64,000 bases of DNA from Candidatus Rokuibacteriota bacterium (lineage in GTDB: Bacteria > Methylomirabilota > Methylomirabilia > Rokubacteriales > CSP1-6): NCBI GenBank assembly GCA_003220685.1, contig QHTE01000055.1:1-64000 (forward strand), given 5' to 3'. Shown here one piece after another: positions 8,018 to 17,347 of the stretch. The notes beneath the pieces are model-generated. The model saw nothing but the letters and a program-made list of their open reading frames with translations. It was not told where the DNA came from and made no database searches. The first letter of the stretch is position 1. Every line of letters begins with the position of its first letter. The position numbers and the translations under genes are program-made.

Positions 8018-9307
8018 ATGTCCTTCTTGAGCGCTGTCACAGACGTCTTGAGACCGCGGTCGGCGGCCGGTGACCTCGGCATCGGTCCCCGGGCGATCGC
8101 AAGAGAGCAAGAGCCGAGCACTCGGGAAAAGCGAGCGATGCTCCACTTGAGCAACGTCTCGCATGCCGTCAATCACTTCCAGAACCAGATGATGACGATG
8201 CTGTACCCGTACATCATGGCCGACCTCGGCATGAGCTACACGGCCGTGGGTGTGCTCTCGGCCATCTGTTCGGTGCTCAGCAGCGTCTGCCAGGGAGCCT
8301 CCGGGTTCCTGACGCCCTTCTTCTCACGCTGTAAGCTCCTGGGCTTCGGCAATCTCGGCATCGCGCTCGGGACGCTGATGAGCGGCCTGGCCCCTTCGTA
8401 TCTCGCGATGATCGTGGCCCGCGGTGTCGCGTCGATCGGATCGAGCGCCCAGCATCCGGTCGGCTACAGCATCCTCTCGAGCTACTTCCCGAAGAACCGC
8501 GCGGCCGTGATGGCCCTGAACACGAGCGTCTCCAACGTGGGAACCCTCGTGGCAACGCCGCTCGCGACCGCGCTCCTGCTGGTCATGGGCTGGCGACAGA
8601 TCTTCTTCGTCGTCACCATCGCGAGCGTCGTCATGGGCCTGGTCTACTTTTTCTTCCGCGATTACGGGATGCCGGGTCGATCGGGTTCTGGACGGGCTCG
8701 GCTCGTCCAGGGCTTCGGAAGCTACCGGAGAGTGCTGAAGGACCGCAACATGCTACTCATCGCCTGTGTGTTCATGGTCGGCGGCGCCGGCCGTGACGGC
8801 GGGGTGAACCAGATCTACTTCGCGCCACACCTGGCGAACGATTTCGGCTACTCGAAGCTGACCATCGGGATCCTCATTACCGCGATCAGTGTGGGGAGCA
8901 TCCTGGGTCCTCTCTTCTTCGGCTGGCTGTCCGACAAGTTCAGCCGCGTTCGCATGCTGCAGGCTTCTCTGGCGCTCTCCTGCGTGGGAACCTTGTGGGT
9001 CGCCCATCTTGGACCCGGCGAAGTGATGCTGTTCATCAGCCTGCTCCTCTACAGCGCGTTTACCGCTTCGCGCGGAACCCAGACGCAGGCGATCGTGGCC
9101 GACGCCACGTCCAACGAAGACCGCGATGCGGCGTTCAGCCTCTACTTTTTGCTGGGCTTCCTCTCTCAGCCGTTCTGGGTGCTGGTCACGGGGTTCCTCA
9201 TGGACACCGCGGGATTCGCGACCGCGCTGACGCTGCTGAGCGGCACGTACATTGTCGGGATCTTCGTTCTGTCCTTCATGAAGGAAGAGCGACCGCTTAC
9301 CTCTTGA
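8018..9307 (+). CDS. MFS transporter
   Basis: A 429-aa inner-membrane protein with about 12 hydrophobic segments and a cytoplasmic loop around residue 215-235 (FFRDYGMPGRSGSGRARL), as in the major facilitator superfamily. The conserved loop GWLSDKFSRVRML appears after the seventh or eighth helix. The N-terminus carries ~40 hydrophilic residues before the first helix, so a shorter start (MLHLSNVSH) is possible. The substrate is unknown. The 3' end overlaps the convergent gene by 11 bp. Confidence 0.85.
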   Translation: MSFLSAVTDVLRPRSAAGDLGIGPRAIAREQEPSTREKRAMLHLSNVSHAVNHFQNQMMTMLYPYIMADLGMSYTAVGVLSAICSVLSSVCQGASGFLTPFFSRCKLLGFGNLGIALGTLMSGLAPSYLAMIVARGVASIGSSAQHPVGYSILSSYFPKNRAAVMALNTSVSNVGTLVATPLATALLLVMGWRQIFFVVTIASVVMGLVYFFFRDYGMPGRSGSGRARLVQGFGSYRRVLKDRNMLLIACVFMVGGAGRDGGVNQIYFAPHLANDFGYSKLTIGILITAISVGSILGPLFFGWLSDKFSRVRMLQASLALSCVGTLWVAHLGPGEVMLFISLLLYSAFTASRGTQTQAIVADATSNEDRDAAFSLYFLLGFLSQPFWVLVTGFLMDTAGFATALTLLSGTYIVGIFVLSFMKEERPLTS

Positions 9308-10310
9308 GCTTCACGTCTTCGTACGGCGCCGAGAAGATGTGACCGGCGTGCCTCGCACCGGAGGACGGGCGCACTCGTAATGGCGTCCCCGTCCGGCCCA
9401 ACTCGCGGTAACCAAACATTGCGAGTTCCGAGTAGGCCAGATCGCCGAGACGCGGTGGGTGGGGGCCCTTGAAGTATTTGGGAGATGAGCCGGAATACCT
9501 GCCGATGAGGCCCCTGATCGGGCCGTTCGAGTCGAGCATGACGAGCGGGCATCCCCGCAAGGCGAGGAACCGACCGAGCGGCCCAGCAAACCGGACGAAG
9601 TCCTCGAGAGCCCGGCAATAGACGAGGTACGCGACGGACACGAGACCGAGCCGGAGGAGCCTGAAGATGAAGGGGTGCCGTTGGCCCGCCGAGTTGCAGA
9701 CCAAGCTCACACACCCATACCGCGCGTGGGCCAGCAGTAGCTCGATTTCGGAAGGCGACAGGCCGTCTCGCGCGCCCGGCTCAGATTCGACGGCTTGGAC
9801 TCGAGCGCCACACGACTGGGCCGAGAGCGCTGCGACGGCCACAAGCCGCCCGCTGGAGTACGGCATGTAACCCTGCGCTTCGAGTATGGGGAGCGTATGA
9901 GGCGCAGGCGAGATATTGAAGTAGGTGACGTGCCTAGGCTTCAACGCTTGGGCCGCCAGCATCGCCGCGTAGCTCCGGAATGCGGGCTCCACGTACCAGC
10001 TGGACAGATTACATCGGATGCGCACGTCTGCGTTGACGTGGATGGCCGAGTGGATTCGAAGAATGACTCCCACCGGAGCGCCGGCGCTCTCGAGCAGATA
10101 GCCATACTTCGAAAAACCAGACGGCGTGGGATGTTGCGACAGTCGCTCGAGCGCGCGCCGAAAGTAGTGAGGGTCGCGGCCAGGGAGGCCGCGTTCGAGC
10201 AGAGCGATGATCCCGTCGGTGTCGCTCTCGCCAATCTCACGACAGCGGATCCGCTGTGGCGGTGGCAGCCCCATCAAGGGCAGCGTTAGGGGCCGCCGGC
10301 TCGCCCACAA
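9297..10310 (-). CDS. GNAT-like acyltransferase, putative
   Basis: 337 aa. The first ~150 residues read like a GNAT fold: REIGESDTDGIIALLERGL, later YLLESAGAPVGVILRIHS, then LSSWYVEPAFRSYAAMLAAQAL. The C-terminal half lacks a known domain and contains LAYSELAMFGY near its end. Acyl donor and acceptor are unknown. Codon use resembles its neighbours. It is convergent with the MFS gene. An alternative start in the first 15 residues is possible. Confidence 0.6.
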   Translation of the reverse strand: MWASRRPLTLPLMGLPPPQRIRCREIGESDTDGIIALLERGLPGRDPHYFRRALERLSQHPTPSGFSKYGYLLESAGAPVGVILRIHSAIHVNADVRIRCNLSSWYVEPAFRSYAAMLAAQALKPRHVTYFNISPAPHTLPILEAQGYMPYSSGRLVAVAALSAQSCGARVQAVESEPGARDGLSPSEIELLLAHARYGCVSLVCNSAGQRHPFIFRLLRLGLVSVAYLVYCRALEDFVRFAGPLGRFLALRGCPLVMLDSNGPIRGLIGRYSGSSPKYFKGPHPPRLGDLAYSELAMFGYRELGRTGTPLRVRPSSGARHAGHIFSAPYEDVKLKR

Positions 10311-10488
10311 TACTGAAACCCCCTCCGGGCCAGGGCGGGAATTCCCTGAGCGAGGCGCTCGCGATCCTTGGCCGAGGGTTACTCGTTCACCACCGGACCC
10401 TTAGCTGAGCCCCGCCTGTCTCGCCCGTCGCACACGACGCACCCCACGGCACCCGCCCGCGGTATGATCCCCCTACGGGAGGAAGCCC

Positions 10489-11694
10489 ATGAGCACAGCG
10501 CTGAACGGCATCCGCATCCTGGACCTCACTCAGTTCGAAGCCGGCACCTCGTGCACCCAGATGCTGGCGTGGCTGGGCGCCGAGGTCATCAAGGTCGAGG
10601 AGCCCGGCAAGGGGGAGCCCGGGCGCTACGGGCGCGCCGAGAAGCCGGGCGTCGACTCGAGCTACTTCCTCCTGCTCAACTCCAACAAGAAAAGCGTCAC
10701 GCTGAACCTCAAGCATCCGCAGGGCAAGGCCATATTCCTCGACATGGTCAAGAAGGCCGACGTGGTGGCCGAGAACCAGGCGCCGGGCGGGATGGAGAAG
10801 ATGGGCCTCGGCTATGACGCGCTCTCGGCCCTCAACCCGCGCCTGGTCTATCTCTCGGTGAAGGGCTTCGGCAACTACGGGCCCTACAGCGAGTACAAGA
10901 GCTTCGACATGATCGCGCAGGCCACGGGCGGCGCGATGGCGTTGACCGGCTTTCCGGGCTCGCCCCCGCTCAAGCCGGGGCCGACCATCGGCGACTCCGG
11001 CACGGGCATGCACGCGGCACTCGGCGTGATGGCCGCGCTGTGGCAGCGGCAGGCGACCGGTCAGGGCCAGAAGGTCGAGTGCTCCATGCAGGACGCCGTC
11101 GTCAATCTCTCGCGCGTCGCCATGCGGCTCGCGTACGCGGGCGGCGATTTCGAGCCGCGGCGCGGTAACGAGATCGCGAACACGTCGCCCTCCGGCATCT
11201 TCCGCTGCAAGCCGGGCGGCCGCGACGACTACGCCTACATCTACTGCCAACCGGTGCGGCCGCACATGTGGGAGGCCCTGCTGAAGACGATCGGACGCCC
11301 GGACCTGATCGGTCATCCGGAGTGGTCGGATCCGAAGTGGCGCGCCGCCCACAAGGACCAGGTCAACGCGCTCGTCGAGGCCTGGACGATGACGCGCACG
11401 AAGCACGAGGTCATGGCCAACCTCGGCAAGGCCGGCGTGCCCACCGGCGCCGTACTGGTGCCGCAGGAGATCCTGAGCGACCCGCACCTGATCGCGCGTG
11501 GCATGGTCACCACCATCGACCATCCGGGCTGGGGTCCGTTCACGATGCCGGCGAACCCCGTGCAGCTCTCGAAGTCGCCCACCCGGGTACGCCCGGCGCC
11601 GCTCCTGGGCCAGCACAACGCCGAGGTCTACAAGGAGTGGCTCTCGCTCGGGCCCGCGGACCTGGAGCGTCTCAAGGCCGATAAGGCGATCTGA
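10489..11694 (+). CDS. CaiB/BaiF family CoA-transferase
   Basis: A 401-aa class III CoA-transferase of the formyl-CoA/L-carnitine CoA-transferase type, which moves CoA between carboxylic acids through an aspartyl-CoA thioester. The predicted catalytic Asp falls at D169 in [13 protein letters not shown], the same number as in formyl-CoA:oxalate CoA-transferase. N-terminal [27 protein letters not shown] is the Rossmann-type CoA-binding region. GGGAGGAAG sits 6 nt before the ATG. The acid substrate is not identifiable. It overlaps the following membrane-protein frame. Confidence 0.93.
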   Translation: MSTALNGIRILDLTQFEAGTSCTQMLAWLGAEVIKVEEPGKGEPGRYGRAEKPGVDSSYFLLLNSNKKSVTLNLKHPQGKAIFLDMVKKADVVAENQAPGGMEKMGLGYDALSALNPRLVYLSVKGFGNYGPYSEYKSFDMIAQATGGAMALTGFPGSPPLKPGPTIGDSGTGMHAALGVMAALWQRQATGQGQKVECSMQDAVVNLSRVAMRLAYAGGDFEPRRGNEIANTSPSGIFRCKPGGRDDYAYIYCQPVRPHMWEALLKTIGRPDLIGHPEWSDPKWRAAHKDQVNALVEAWTMTRTKHEVMANLGKAGVPTGAVLVPQEILSDPHLIARGMVTTIDHPGWGPFTMPANPVQLSKSPTRVRPAPLLGQHNAEVYKEWLSLGPADLERLKADKAI

Positions 11695-13280
11695 ACCCCC
11701 GCGGCGAGGCCTGCGACACCCGGCTCACGCCGGCCGGGTTCGCCGGCCTCGCCGCGCTCGCCCTGATCCTCGCGATTCTCTCCTACGCCGTTCAGGGCGA
11801 CGTCGGGCTCAACCTGACGGACGAGGGCCTGTTCTGGTACGTCACCGAGCGGACCGCCGCCGGCGACGTGCCCCTTCGCGACGTCCGCTCCTACGAGCCC
11901 GGCCGCTACTACTGGAGCGCGGCATTTCTGCGTATCCTCGGCCCGGGTGTGAAGGCGCTGCGCGTCTCGCTCGCCGCGTTTCAGGGCGTCGGGCTCGTCC
12001 TTGCTTTCCTCTTGTTGCGTCGCATCGTACCGTCCGTGGGAGTCCTCGCCGCGTTGGGGCTGATCCTCGTGGTCTGGATGTGGCCGATGTACCGCAGCTT
12101 CGAGCACGTCGCCGTGCTCGCGCTGCTGTTCGCCGCCGTCCGGGTCGTCGAACGGCCGATCCCCTCGCGGTGGCGCGCGGCAGGCGGCGTCGTCGGTCTC
12201 GCCGCTTTCGTCAGGATCGATCACGGCGTCTACGGAACCCTCGCCCTCCTGCTGTTGCTGATCTTCAGCGCCATCCGGCTCGACGGGGTCCGACCGGGGC
12301 GCGCGCTCGCGAACTGGACGCTCGGCGCGATCGCGGGCTATTCGCCCATGCTCCTCCTCGCCATGCTCGCGCCGGGCTTCGTGCACGGGTTCACGGCCAA
12401 CCTCGCGTACATGGCGCGGACGACCTTGTGGGCGGGCACCGTCAGCCTGCCGCGGCCGGCGCCCTGGCTCTGGACGGTGCTTCCCAAGCTCGGCGGCCGC
12501 TCGTTCGCCGACGCGGCCGCGCTCGTGACATTGGGCTCGCTCTTCACCTTGCTGCCGGTGGTGCTGGTGCTCGCGGGCTACCTCGCGTTCCGAGTCCGCG
12601 GCGCGGCGACGCCACAGCAGGCGCAGCTCGCCGCCGCCGCGATCGTCGGTCTGCCCTATCTCGCGCACACCTTCGCGCGCGCCGATCTCCAGCACCTCAC
12701 GCCGACGGCCATGGCGCTCGTCGTGGCCGTCACGGCATTCGTCGCCTCGCTCCCCGCCGCGGCCCGGAGGATCGCGAGCATCGCCGCGCTTCCCCTCGCA
12801 CTCGTGGCCACCTATCTGGTCGTGGTGACCGAGACCCCTTACGGCATTCGCATGCGGCACCCGGAGACTTACGTTCGCTCGAACGTCGCCGGCGACACCC
12901 TCTGGTTGAATCGCGAGACCGTCGAGATCATCGACAGCGTGAAGCACGCGACGGCGGCCCACGTCGGCGCCAGGCGGCTGCTCGTGATCCCGCTCTGGCC
13001 CGGCATGTATCCCATCCTCGGCAAGCAGGCTCCGCTCTGGGAGGTCTACTCGCTGTTCCCGGAGCCGGAGTCACAGCAACACGAGGCGATCGCGCGACTC
13101 CGACGTCTGGGCGTCGACTGGGTGGTCCTGGCCGACATCGTGCCCGAGCCCCGAGAGGACCTGCGCTTCAGGAACACCCATCGCGTCCTGTGGGAGCACT
13201 TCCAGCAGAACTTCGACTGGCTCGGCGTCGATCCTCGTCACCCGTGGATCTACCTGCTGCGACGCCGGGCCGCTGCGTAG
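11691..13280 (+). CDS. Polytopic GT-C-like membrane protein, probable CTG start
   Basis: About 529 aa with 10 or more hydrophobic segments. The first loop contains [18 protein letters not shown] and YEPGRYYW, which resemble the acidic motif and YxPG loop of GT-C (PMT/GT39-like) glycosyltransferases. A soluble tail of ~110 residues ends the protein. The earliest ATG/GTG/TTG in frame (GTG 11868) would remove the first helix and the acidic motif. The frame is open from 11685, and the only plausible initiator upstream is CTG 11691, overlapping the CoA-transferase stop as CTGA. Donor and acceptor are unknown. Confidence 0.65.
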   Translation: MNPRGEACDTRLTPAGFAGLAALALILAILSYAVQGDVGLNLTDEGLFWYVTERTAAGDVPLRDVRSYEPGRYYWSAAFLRILGPGVKALRVSLAAFQGVGLVLAFLLLRRIVPSVGVLAALGLILVVWMWPMYRSFEHVAVLALLFAAVRVVERPIPSRWRAAGGVVGLAAFVRIDHGVYGTLALLLLLIFSAIRLDGVRPGRALANWTLGAIAGYSPMLLLAMLAPGFVHGFTANLAYMARTTLWAGTVSLPRPAPWLWTVLPKLGGRSFADAAALVTLGSLFTLLPVVLVLAGYLAFRVRGAATPQQAQLAAAAIVGLPYLAHTFARADLQHLTPTAMALVVAVTAFVASLPAAARRIASIAALPLALVATYLVVVTETPYGIRMRHPETYVRSNVAGDTLWLNRETVEIIDSVKHATAAHVGARRLLVIPLWPGMYPILGKQAPLWEVYSLFPEPESQQHEAIARLRRLGVDWVVLADIVPEPREDLRFRNTHRVLWEHFQQNFDWLGVDPRHPWIYLLRRRAAA

Positions 13281-13303
13281 CTTTGAGTCCCGCGCGGCTC
13301 GAT

Positions 13304-13978
13304 TCACGGGGTCTGATTGCCGAACGGCGGCCCATCCCAGCGCTCGCGCTTGGCGAATTCGGCCACTGGCCTGCGCTTGAGCCGGGTGAGCGAGCGCACC
13401 GGCCGCCCAAGGGGCATGACCGCGCAAACGGCGACGTGCGGCGGGATGCCGAGCAGCGCTTTGATCTGCGGCTCTCGCGCGGTGGCGAGAGTGGTGAGGG
13501 TGCCGGCGAAGCCCTCCTGCCGCGACGCGAGAAGGATATTCCACGCGAAGGGGTAGATCGACGCCCCGCTGATGATCCCGACGCGGTCGAGGTCCTGGTC
13601 GATCGAGGCCACGACCTTCAAATCCACGCACACCACCAGCACGACGGGCGCGGTCGCGATCGATTCGGTGAGGCGCGCAGGCACCGGCGTCCGTTCGATG
13701 ATGGCGGCGTCGACTCGGGGCGGGTCGATCGTGTTCCAGGGGTTCTCGCCGTTCGCCGCTTGCGCGGCGTAGCGCCGGCCCGCGAACGCGCTGAGATCGG
13801 CCAGCGCGCGCTTCGTCGCAGGGTCGCGGACGACGATCACGCGCCAGCCCTGACGGTTGCCTCCGCTCGGCGCGAAGCGCGCCTGATCCAGGATCCTCGC
13901 CAGCACGTCGTCGGGCAGGGGATCGGCGGTGAACTCCCGGGCAGCGAAGGTCGTGCGCAGCACCTCGTACAGTTCCAT
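13304..13978 (-). CDS. Nitroreductase family protein
   Basis: A 224-aa flavoprotein of the nitroreductase superfamily. LRTTFAAREFTADPLPDDVL is the N-terminal phosphate-binding region, and ARFAPSGGNRQGWRVIVVRD is the FMN-binding block. GASIYPFAWNILLASRQEGFAG is the central dimer helix. Such enzymes use FMN and NAD(P)H to reduce nitroaromatics, quinones or enones; the native substrate is unknown. It is convergent with the preceding gene and divergent from the RibD-like gene. Confidence 0.9.
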   Translation of the reverse strand: MELYEVLRTTFAAREFTADPLPDDVLARILDQARFAPSGGNRQGWRVIVVRDPATKRALADLSAFAGRRYAAQAANGENPWNTIDPPRVDAAIIERTPVPARLTESIATAPVVLVVCVDLKVVASIDQDLDRVGIISGASIYPFAWNILLASRQEGFAGTLTTLATAREPQIKALLGIPPHVAVCAVMPLGRPVRSLTRLKRRPVAEFAKRERWDGPPFGNQTP

Positions 13979-14048
13979 GGAAGCTCCTTGGGGGTCGTGA
14001 GTGACGCACCAGCGCGCGATAGAGTCTCACGCGGCATGAGCGATTGTC

Positions 14049-14930
14049 ATGGGCGGTGAGCCGGGGGTCGACAGTGGCGCGGCCAAGATTCGCTGGTATA
14101 CCAATCGAGAGCGACGCTATCCGTTCGGCGAACGCTCGCCCGATCCCGAATGGTTCGAGCCGATCGGGTTCCCGCCTCCGTGGCCCGATCGCCCGTGGAT
14201 CTACGGCGTGGTCGTCGTGTCCGCGAACGGCGTCCTGGCCTGGCGGCGCGCGAGCCCGGACGACGATCCCGTGCTCGCTGTGCTCGGTGATGCGACCCGG
14301 CCGGAGCGCATCGCCGACGGCTGGCACCTGCGCCACCTTCGGTGTTTTGGCGACGTCGGGCTCGGCGCGCAGACCTTGCGCGATCAGCCCCGCCTGGTTC
14401 CGAGTCCCCGGGAGCTCGGCGATCCTCCGGCGCCCGCGCTTTACCGATTTCGCGAAGCCCACGGCATACCGCACCATCCGCGGGCGATCGTCTACTCGCT
14501 GCGAGGGAACCTCGAGCTGACCAGCCCTATCTTCAATACGCCGGGGATGGACGCCATCGTCGTGACAGCGCCCGCCGCCGCCGCGGCGCTGTCGGATCGC
14601 GCCGTCCGGACGCCGGCGGTAGGTATCATCGCCGAAGAAGTGCTGGAGCCGGCGGGCCTCCGACGCGCGCACGAGCGGCTGTTCGCGGAGCGAGGAGTTC
14701 GATACCTCGCGTGCGAGGGGGGCGAGAAGATCCTGCGCGCCCTCCGGGCTGCCGAGCTCCTCGACGAGGTCTTTGTGACCGTGACGGACCGGATCATCGA
14801 CGGGACCGCGCACGAGGGCGTAGTCAAGATCTTCGATTTCGAAGCGGAGGGCGCCGACTTGATCGCGGAAGGCAAGATCTCTCCGCCGAGCGGCTGGACG
14901 TTTCGCCGCTGGCGATTCAACGGCCGCTGA
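14049..14930 (+). CDS. RibD C-terminal-like (DHFR-fold) reductase
   Basis: 293 aa. The reductase fold of RibD/DHFR-like proteins is visible in RPWIYGVVVVSANGVLAWRR near the N-terminus, RAIVYSLRGNLELTSPIF in the middle, and RYLACEGGEKILRALRAAELLDEVFVTV near the C-terminus, where EGG replaces the family's (E/G)GG NADPH-binding turn. It lacks the RibD deaminase domain, so a riboflavin role is not assured. It lies 2 bp before the cytochrome P460-like gene, implying one operon. The extra ~100 residues between strands are unusual. Confidence 0.75.
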   Translation: MGGEPGVDSGAAKIRWYTNRERRYPFGERSPDPEWFEPIGFPPPWPDRPWIYGVVVVSANGVLAWRRASPDDDPVLAVLGDATRPERIADGWHLRHLRCFGDVGLGAQTLRDQPRLVPSPRELGDPPAPALYRFREAHGIPHHPRAIVYSLRGNLELTSPIFNTPGMDAIVVTAPAAAAALSDRAVRTPAVGIIAEEVLEPAGLRRAHERLFAERGVRYLACEGGEKILRALRAAELLDEVFVTVTDRIIDGTAHEGVVKIFDFEAEGADLIAEGKISPPSGWTFRRWRFNGR

Positions 14931-14932
14931 CG

Positions 14933-15529
14933 ATGAAACCGGCGAGCTGGACCCGGGCTCCGCTGCTCGTGGTCTTGACCGTGTTCGGAGCGGCGTCCGC
15001 GCAATCTCCGGCCGTCGTTCCGTATCCCCAGGCCTACAAGACCACGCTCGTGCGATATGCCGTGGTGGATCGCTCCGACGGGATGTCGAGGGATCTCTAC
15101 GTCTCCCGCGACGCGATCGAGGCGCTGAGGGGTGATCCGCGCCTCAAGGAGTTTCCGGCGGGCGTGCTGTTCGCGCTCGACGTCCATGGCGCGAGAGCGA
15201 TCGGCCGCGATGCCAAGACCGGCGCGCCCCTGTTCGAAGTCACGCCGCAGGGTCGGCTCGTCCGCAGCAAGCACGAGCGCACGCTGCACCTGATGCAGAA
15301 GGTCCGCCCGGGGTTCGGCAGCCAGAACTGGGCTTTTGGAGGCTTCGATCCCACCACCGCCGAGCCGTTGAAGCTCCAGCTGCCCGGCGACTGCCACCTC
15401 TGCCATCAGGCGGCGGTGATGAGCGACATGACGTTCTCACTGAATCTGCTGAAGCATTTCGTCTCCAGCGGTACAGTGCAATACAGCCTCTGCCGGCAAC
15501 CAGGACGACAACCGTGTCCGTTTCAATGA
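14933..15529 (+). CDS. Exported cytochrome P460-like c-type cytochrome
   Basis: 198 aa with a Sec signal peptide ([13 protein letters not shown]) and one heme-c motif, CHLCH, with C154, C157 and H158 (CDLCH-type spacing CxxCH). The overall arrangement is a beta-rich domain with a [16 protein letters not shown] segment, then the CxxCH and MSDMTFSLN close to the C-terminus. This resembles cytochrome P460/cytochrome c' beta. Characterised members oxidise hydroxylamine or bind NO; here that is inference. It is periplasmic and co-directional with the RibD-like gene. Confidence 0.7.
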   Translation: MKPASWTRAPLLVVLTVFGAASAQSPAVVPYPQAYKTTLVRYAVVDRSDGMSRDLYVSRDAIEALRGDPRLKEFPAGVLFALDVHGARAIGRDAKTGAPLFEVTPQGRLVRSKHERTLHLMQKVRPGFGSQNWAFGGFDPTTAEPLKLQLPGDCHLCHQAAVMSDMTFSLNLLKHFVSSGTVQYSLCRQPGRQPCPFQ

Positions 15530-15545
15530 GCCGCGCCACGATCGG

Positions 15546-15710
15546 TCGGCCACCTACGTGGACAAGATCCTCAAGGGAGCGTCACCCGGCGACCTTCCGG
15601 TGGAGCAAGCCTCCCGGTTCGAGCTCGTGATCAACCTCAAGACCGCGGCGGCGCTCGGCCTCACGATCCCACAGGCGCTCCTGGTCCGCGCGGACGAGGT
15701 CATCCGCTGA
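15546..15710 (+). pseudogene. ABC_sub_bind substrate-binding protein, 3' remnant 3
   Basis: About 54 residues: [20 protein letters not shown], then [19 protein letters not shown], ending [10 protein letters not shown] and TGA. Same family and same terminal block as the remnants at 3116 and 4641. No start codon or 5' part is present. It sits directly between two intact genes. Confidence 0.85.
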
Positions 15711-15711
15711 C

Positions 15712-16785
15712 TCAGGTTGTGACGAACGCGGAGTAGTGATCGCCTTTCGAGATCGGCGCCAGCCCGGTGACGATCTCCGTCCAGTGCTCGCCGCCGTCGT
15801 CGCTCGACCACACCTCACCCGTTGCCGTGGCGGCGAAAAGCGAGAACGAGTCGCCCCAGTCCTCGAGGCACATCGCCTCGAACGCCGGCCGGATCCGATC
15901 GGGGAGCCCCGCGCGCAGGATCTGCCAGGTCCGGCCGCCGTCGGTGCTCTTCGAGACGCGGGAACCGGCGAAGTGGCTCTTCCGCCACGAGCCCGGACCC
16001 TTTTCGGCCGACGCGATGAACATGAGCTCGGGCCGGCGCGGATGGAGCACGAGGAGATCGGGATAGCCGCCGATCTCGTGCTGGAGGTCGGTCCACTGCT
16101 CCCACGTGGCGCCGCCATTGCTGCTCACGTACATTCCGATGCCCGTCGTGATGTAGATCCGATCGGGATCGAGCGGATTGATCACCGTGCGGTGGACGTC
16201 GTCGTCCATGCCCGGGATCACCCGGAACGTCTGCCCCGCGTCGGTGCTCTTGAGAAGCCCACCCTGCTCGATGCCGATGAACAAGGTCGCGGCATCGCGC
16301 GGATGGAAATTGATGTGCTTGGTGTGCGCGACGTTCGGCGGGGCCGGGAAGCTCCACCGCGACGTGTCGACCGACCGGAGCGCCGGGAGCTCGGTCCACC
16401 CGCGCCCGAGGTCGTCGCTGCAGAACAGATGCGCGGGCTCCGTCCCGGCGAAGACGCGGACGCCCCCGCCCAAGCGGGCGCAGGCGAGGCTGTACACATT
16501 GTGCTCGGTCAGGCCCTTGTCGCGGCGCTCCCAGGAGCGGCCGCCGTCGTCGCTGGCGAACAGCGAGCCGTGCTTCATCCCCGCGAAGACCGTGCCGCTT
16601 TCCGACTCGATCAGGATGGCGTGCACGTGCTTGTCGGTCAGGGCGCGGTCGGCGACGTGCCAGCCCGAGCCGGTGGCATCGCGCTCGATGCACACCACGC
16701 CCTCGATCGTGCCGACCAGAACCTGTCGCGAGGGAGCAGCAGAACGATAGATCGTAGGCCCGCCATGCGAGAGCGTGATCGCCAT
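15712..16785 (-). CDS. BNR/sialidase-like beta-propeller protein
   Basis: 357 aa built of repeated Asp-box (BNR) motifs: SDDGGRSWERR, SDDLGRGWTEL, STDAGQTFRVI, SSNGGATWEQW, STDGGRTWQIL and SSDDGGEHWTEI. This gives a six- or seven-bladed propeller like WD40/YVTN/BNR-repeat proteins, bacterial sialidases and Ycf48-type assembly factors. No signal peptide is visible and sialidase catalytic residues were not identified, so an enzymatic role is not claimed. The start at 16785 is preceded by GGGAAGGAGA about 8 nt upstream. Confidence 0.8.
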   Translation of the reverse strand: MAITLSHGGPTIYRSAAPSRQVLVGTIEGVVCIERDATGSGWHVADRALTDKHVHAILIESESGTVFAGMKHGSLFASDDGGRSWERRDKGLTEHNVYSLACARLGGGVRVFAGTEPAHLFCSDDLGRGWTELPALRSVDTSRWSFPAPPNVAHTKHINFHPRDAATLFIGIEQGGLLKSTDAGQTFRVIPGMDDDVHRTVINPLDPDRIYITTGIGMYVSSNGGATWEQWTDLQHEIGGYPDLLVLHPRRPELMFIASAEKGPGSWRKSHFAGSRVSKSTDGGRTWQILRAGLPDRIRPAFEAMCLEDWGDSFSLFAATATGEVWSSDDGGEHWTEIVTGLAPISKGDHYSAFVTT

Positions 16786-16942
16786 GTGCGTCTCCTTCCC
16801 TTCGAGAGGATGAAGATCTGGATGCCGCAGACAGTGCGCCCAGGAGCCCCGCGTGTCAAGGCGGGCGAGACCGCCGGTCCGCGCGGCGCGTCGTGCATGG
16901 TTCGCTTGAAGAAGTAGCCCCTCGGGCGTTATAAGGGGGGCC

Positions 16943-17347
16943 ATGAAACCGAACACACCCTCGCGCCCGCATTTCCAGAAATCGATCCCGCTCCGATTCG
17001 GAATGGCCGTCGGGATCGGCCTGCTATTGGTGGGCTGCGGGAAACACTACTGGAACAAGCCGGGTGCCGGCCCGAGCGACTTCAACAGGGACAGCGCCGA
17101 GTGCGCCCGCGAGAACTCGGTGCAGATGACCGCGAACAAGGAGTACGGCATCGTCATCGCCGACCTCTACAAGATGTGCCTGAAGTCCCGGGGCTGGAAT
17201 CGGGCGCAGCAGCTCGAGCCTTCCCCGGCCGAATGGTTCCGCGGAATCGAGGAAGACGGCCCGATGCGGTTCGCGCCGCCGACGTCGGGAGCATCCGGCC
17301 TCGCCACCAACAACACGATCTATCGGCTCTCATTTCAAAAGCGCTAA
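16943..17347 (+). CDS. Putative lipoprotein
   Basis: 134 aa. The N-terminus has basic residues, a hydrophobic core and lipobox LVGC, so it should be lipidated and periplasm-facing. The mature part contains two further Cys residues (SAECARENS, YKMCLKSRGW) that could form a disulfide, and resembles small lipoproteins with a YxxCLxxRGW ending. Function unknown. The stop overlaps the convergent amidohydrolase by 4 bp. Confidence 0.75.
   Translation: MKPNTPSRPHFQKSIPLRFGMAVGIGLLLVGCGKHYWNKPGAGPSDFNRDSAECARENSVQMTANKEYGIVIADLYKMCLKSRGWNRAQQLEPSPAEWFRGIEEDGPMRFAPPTSGASGLATNNTIYRLSFQKR

Noticed and set aside
11498-14059. An 853-codon plus-strand frame
   Set aside because: It spans three genes in the wrong frame and strand and is rich in RRR/PRR runs.
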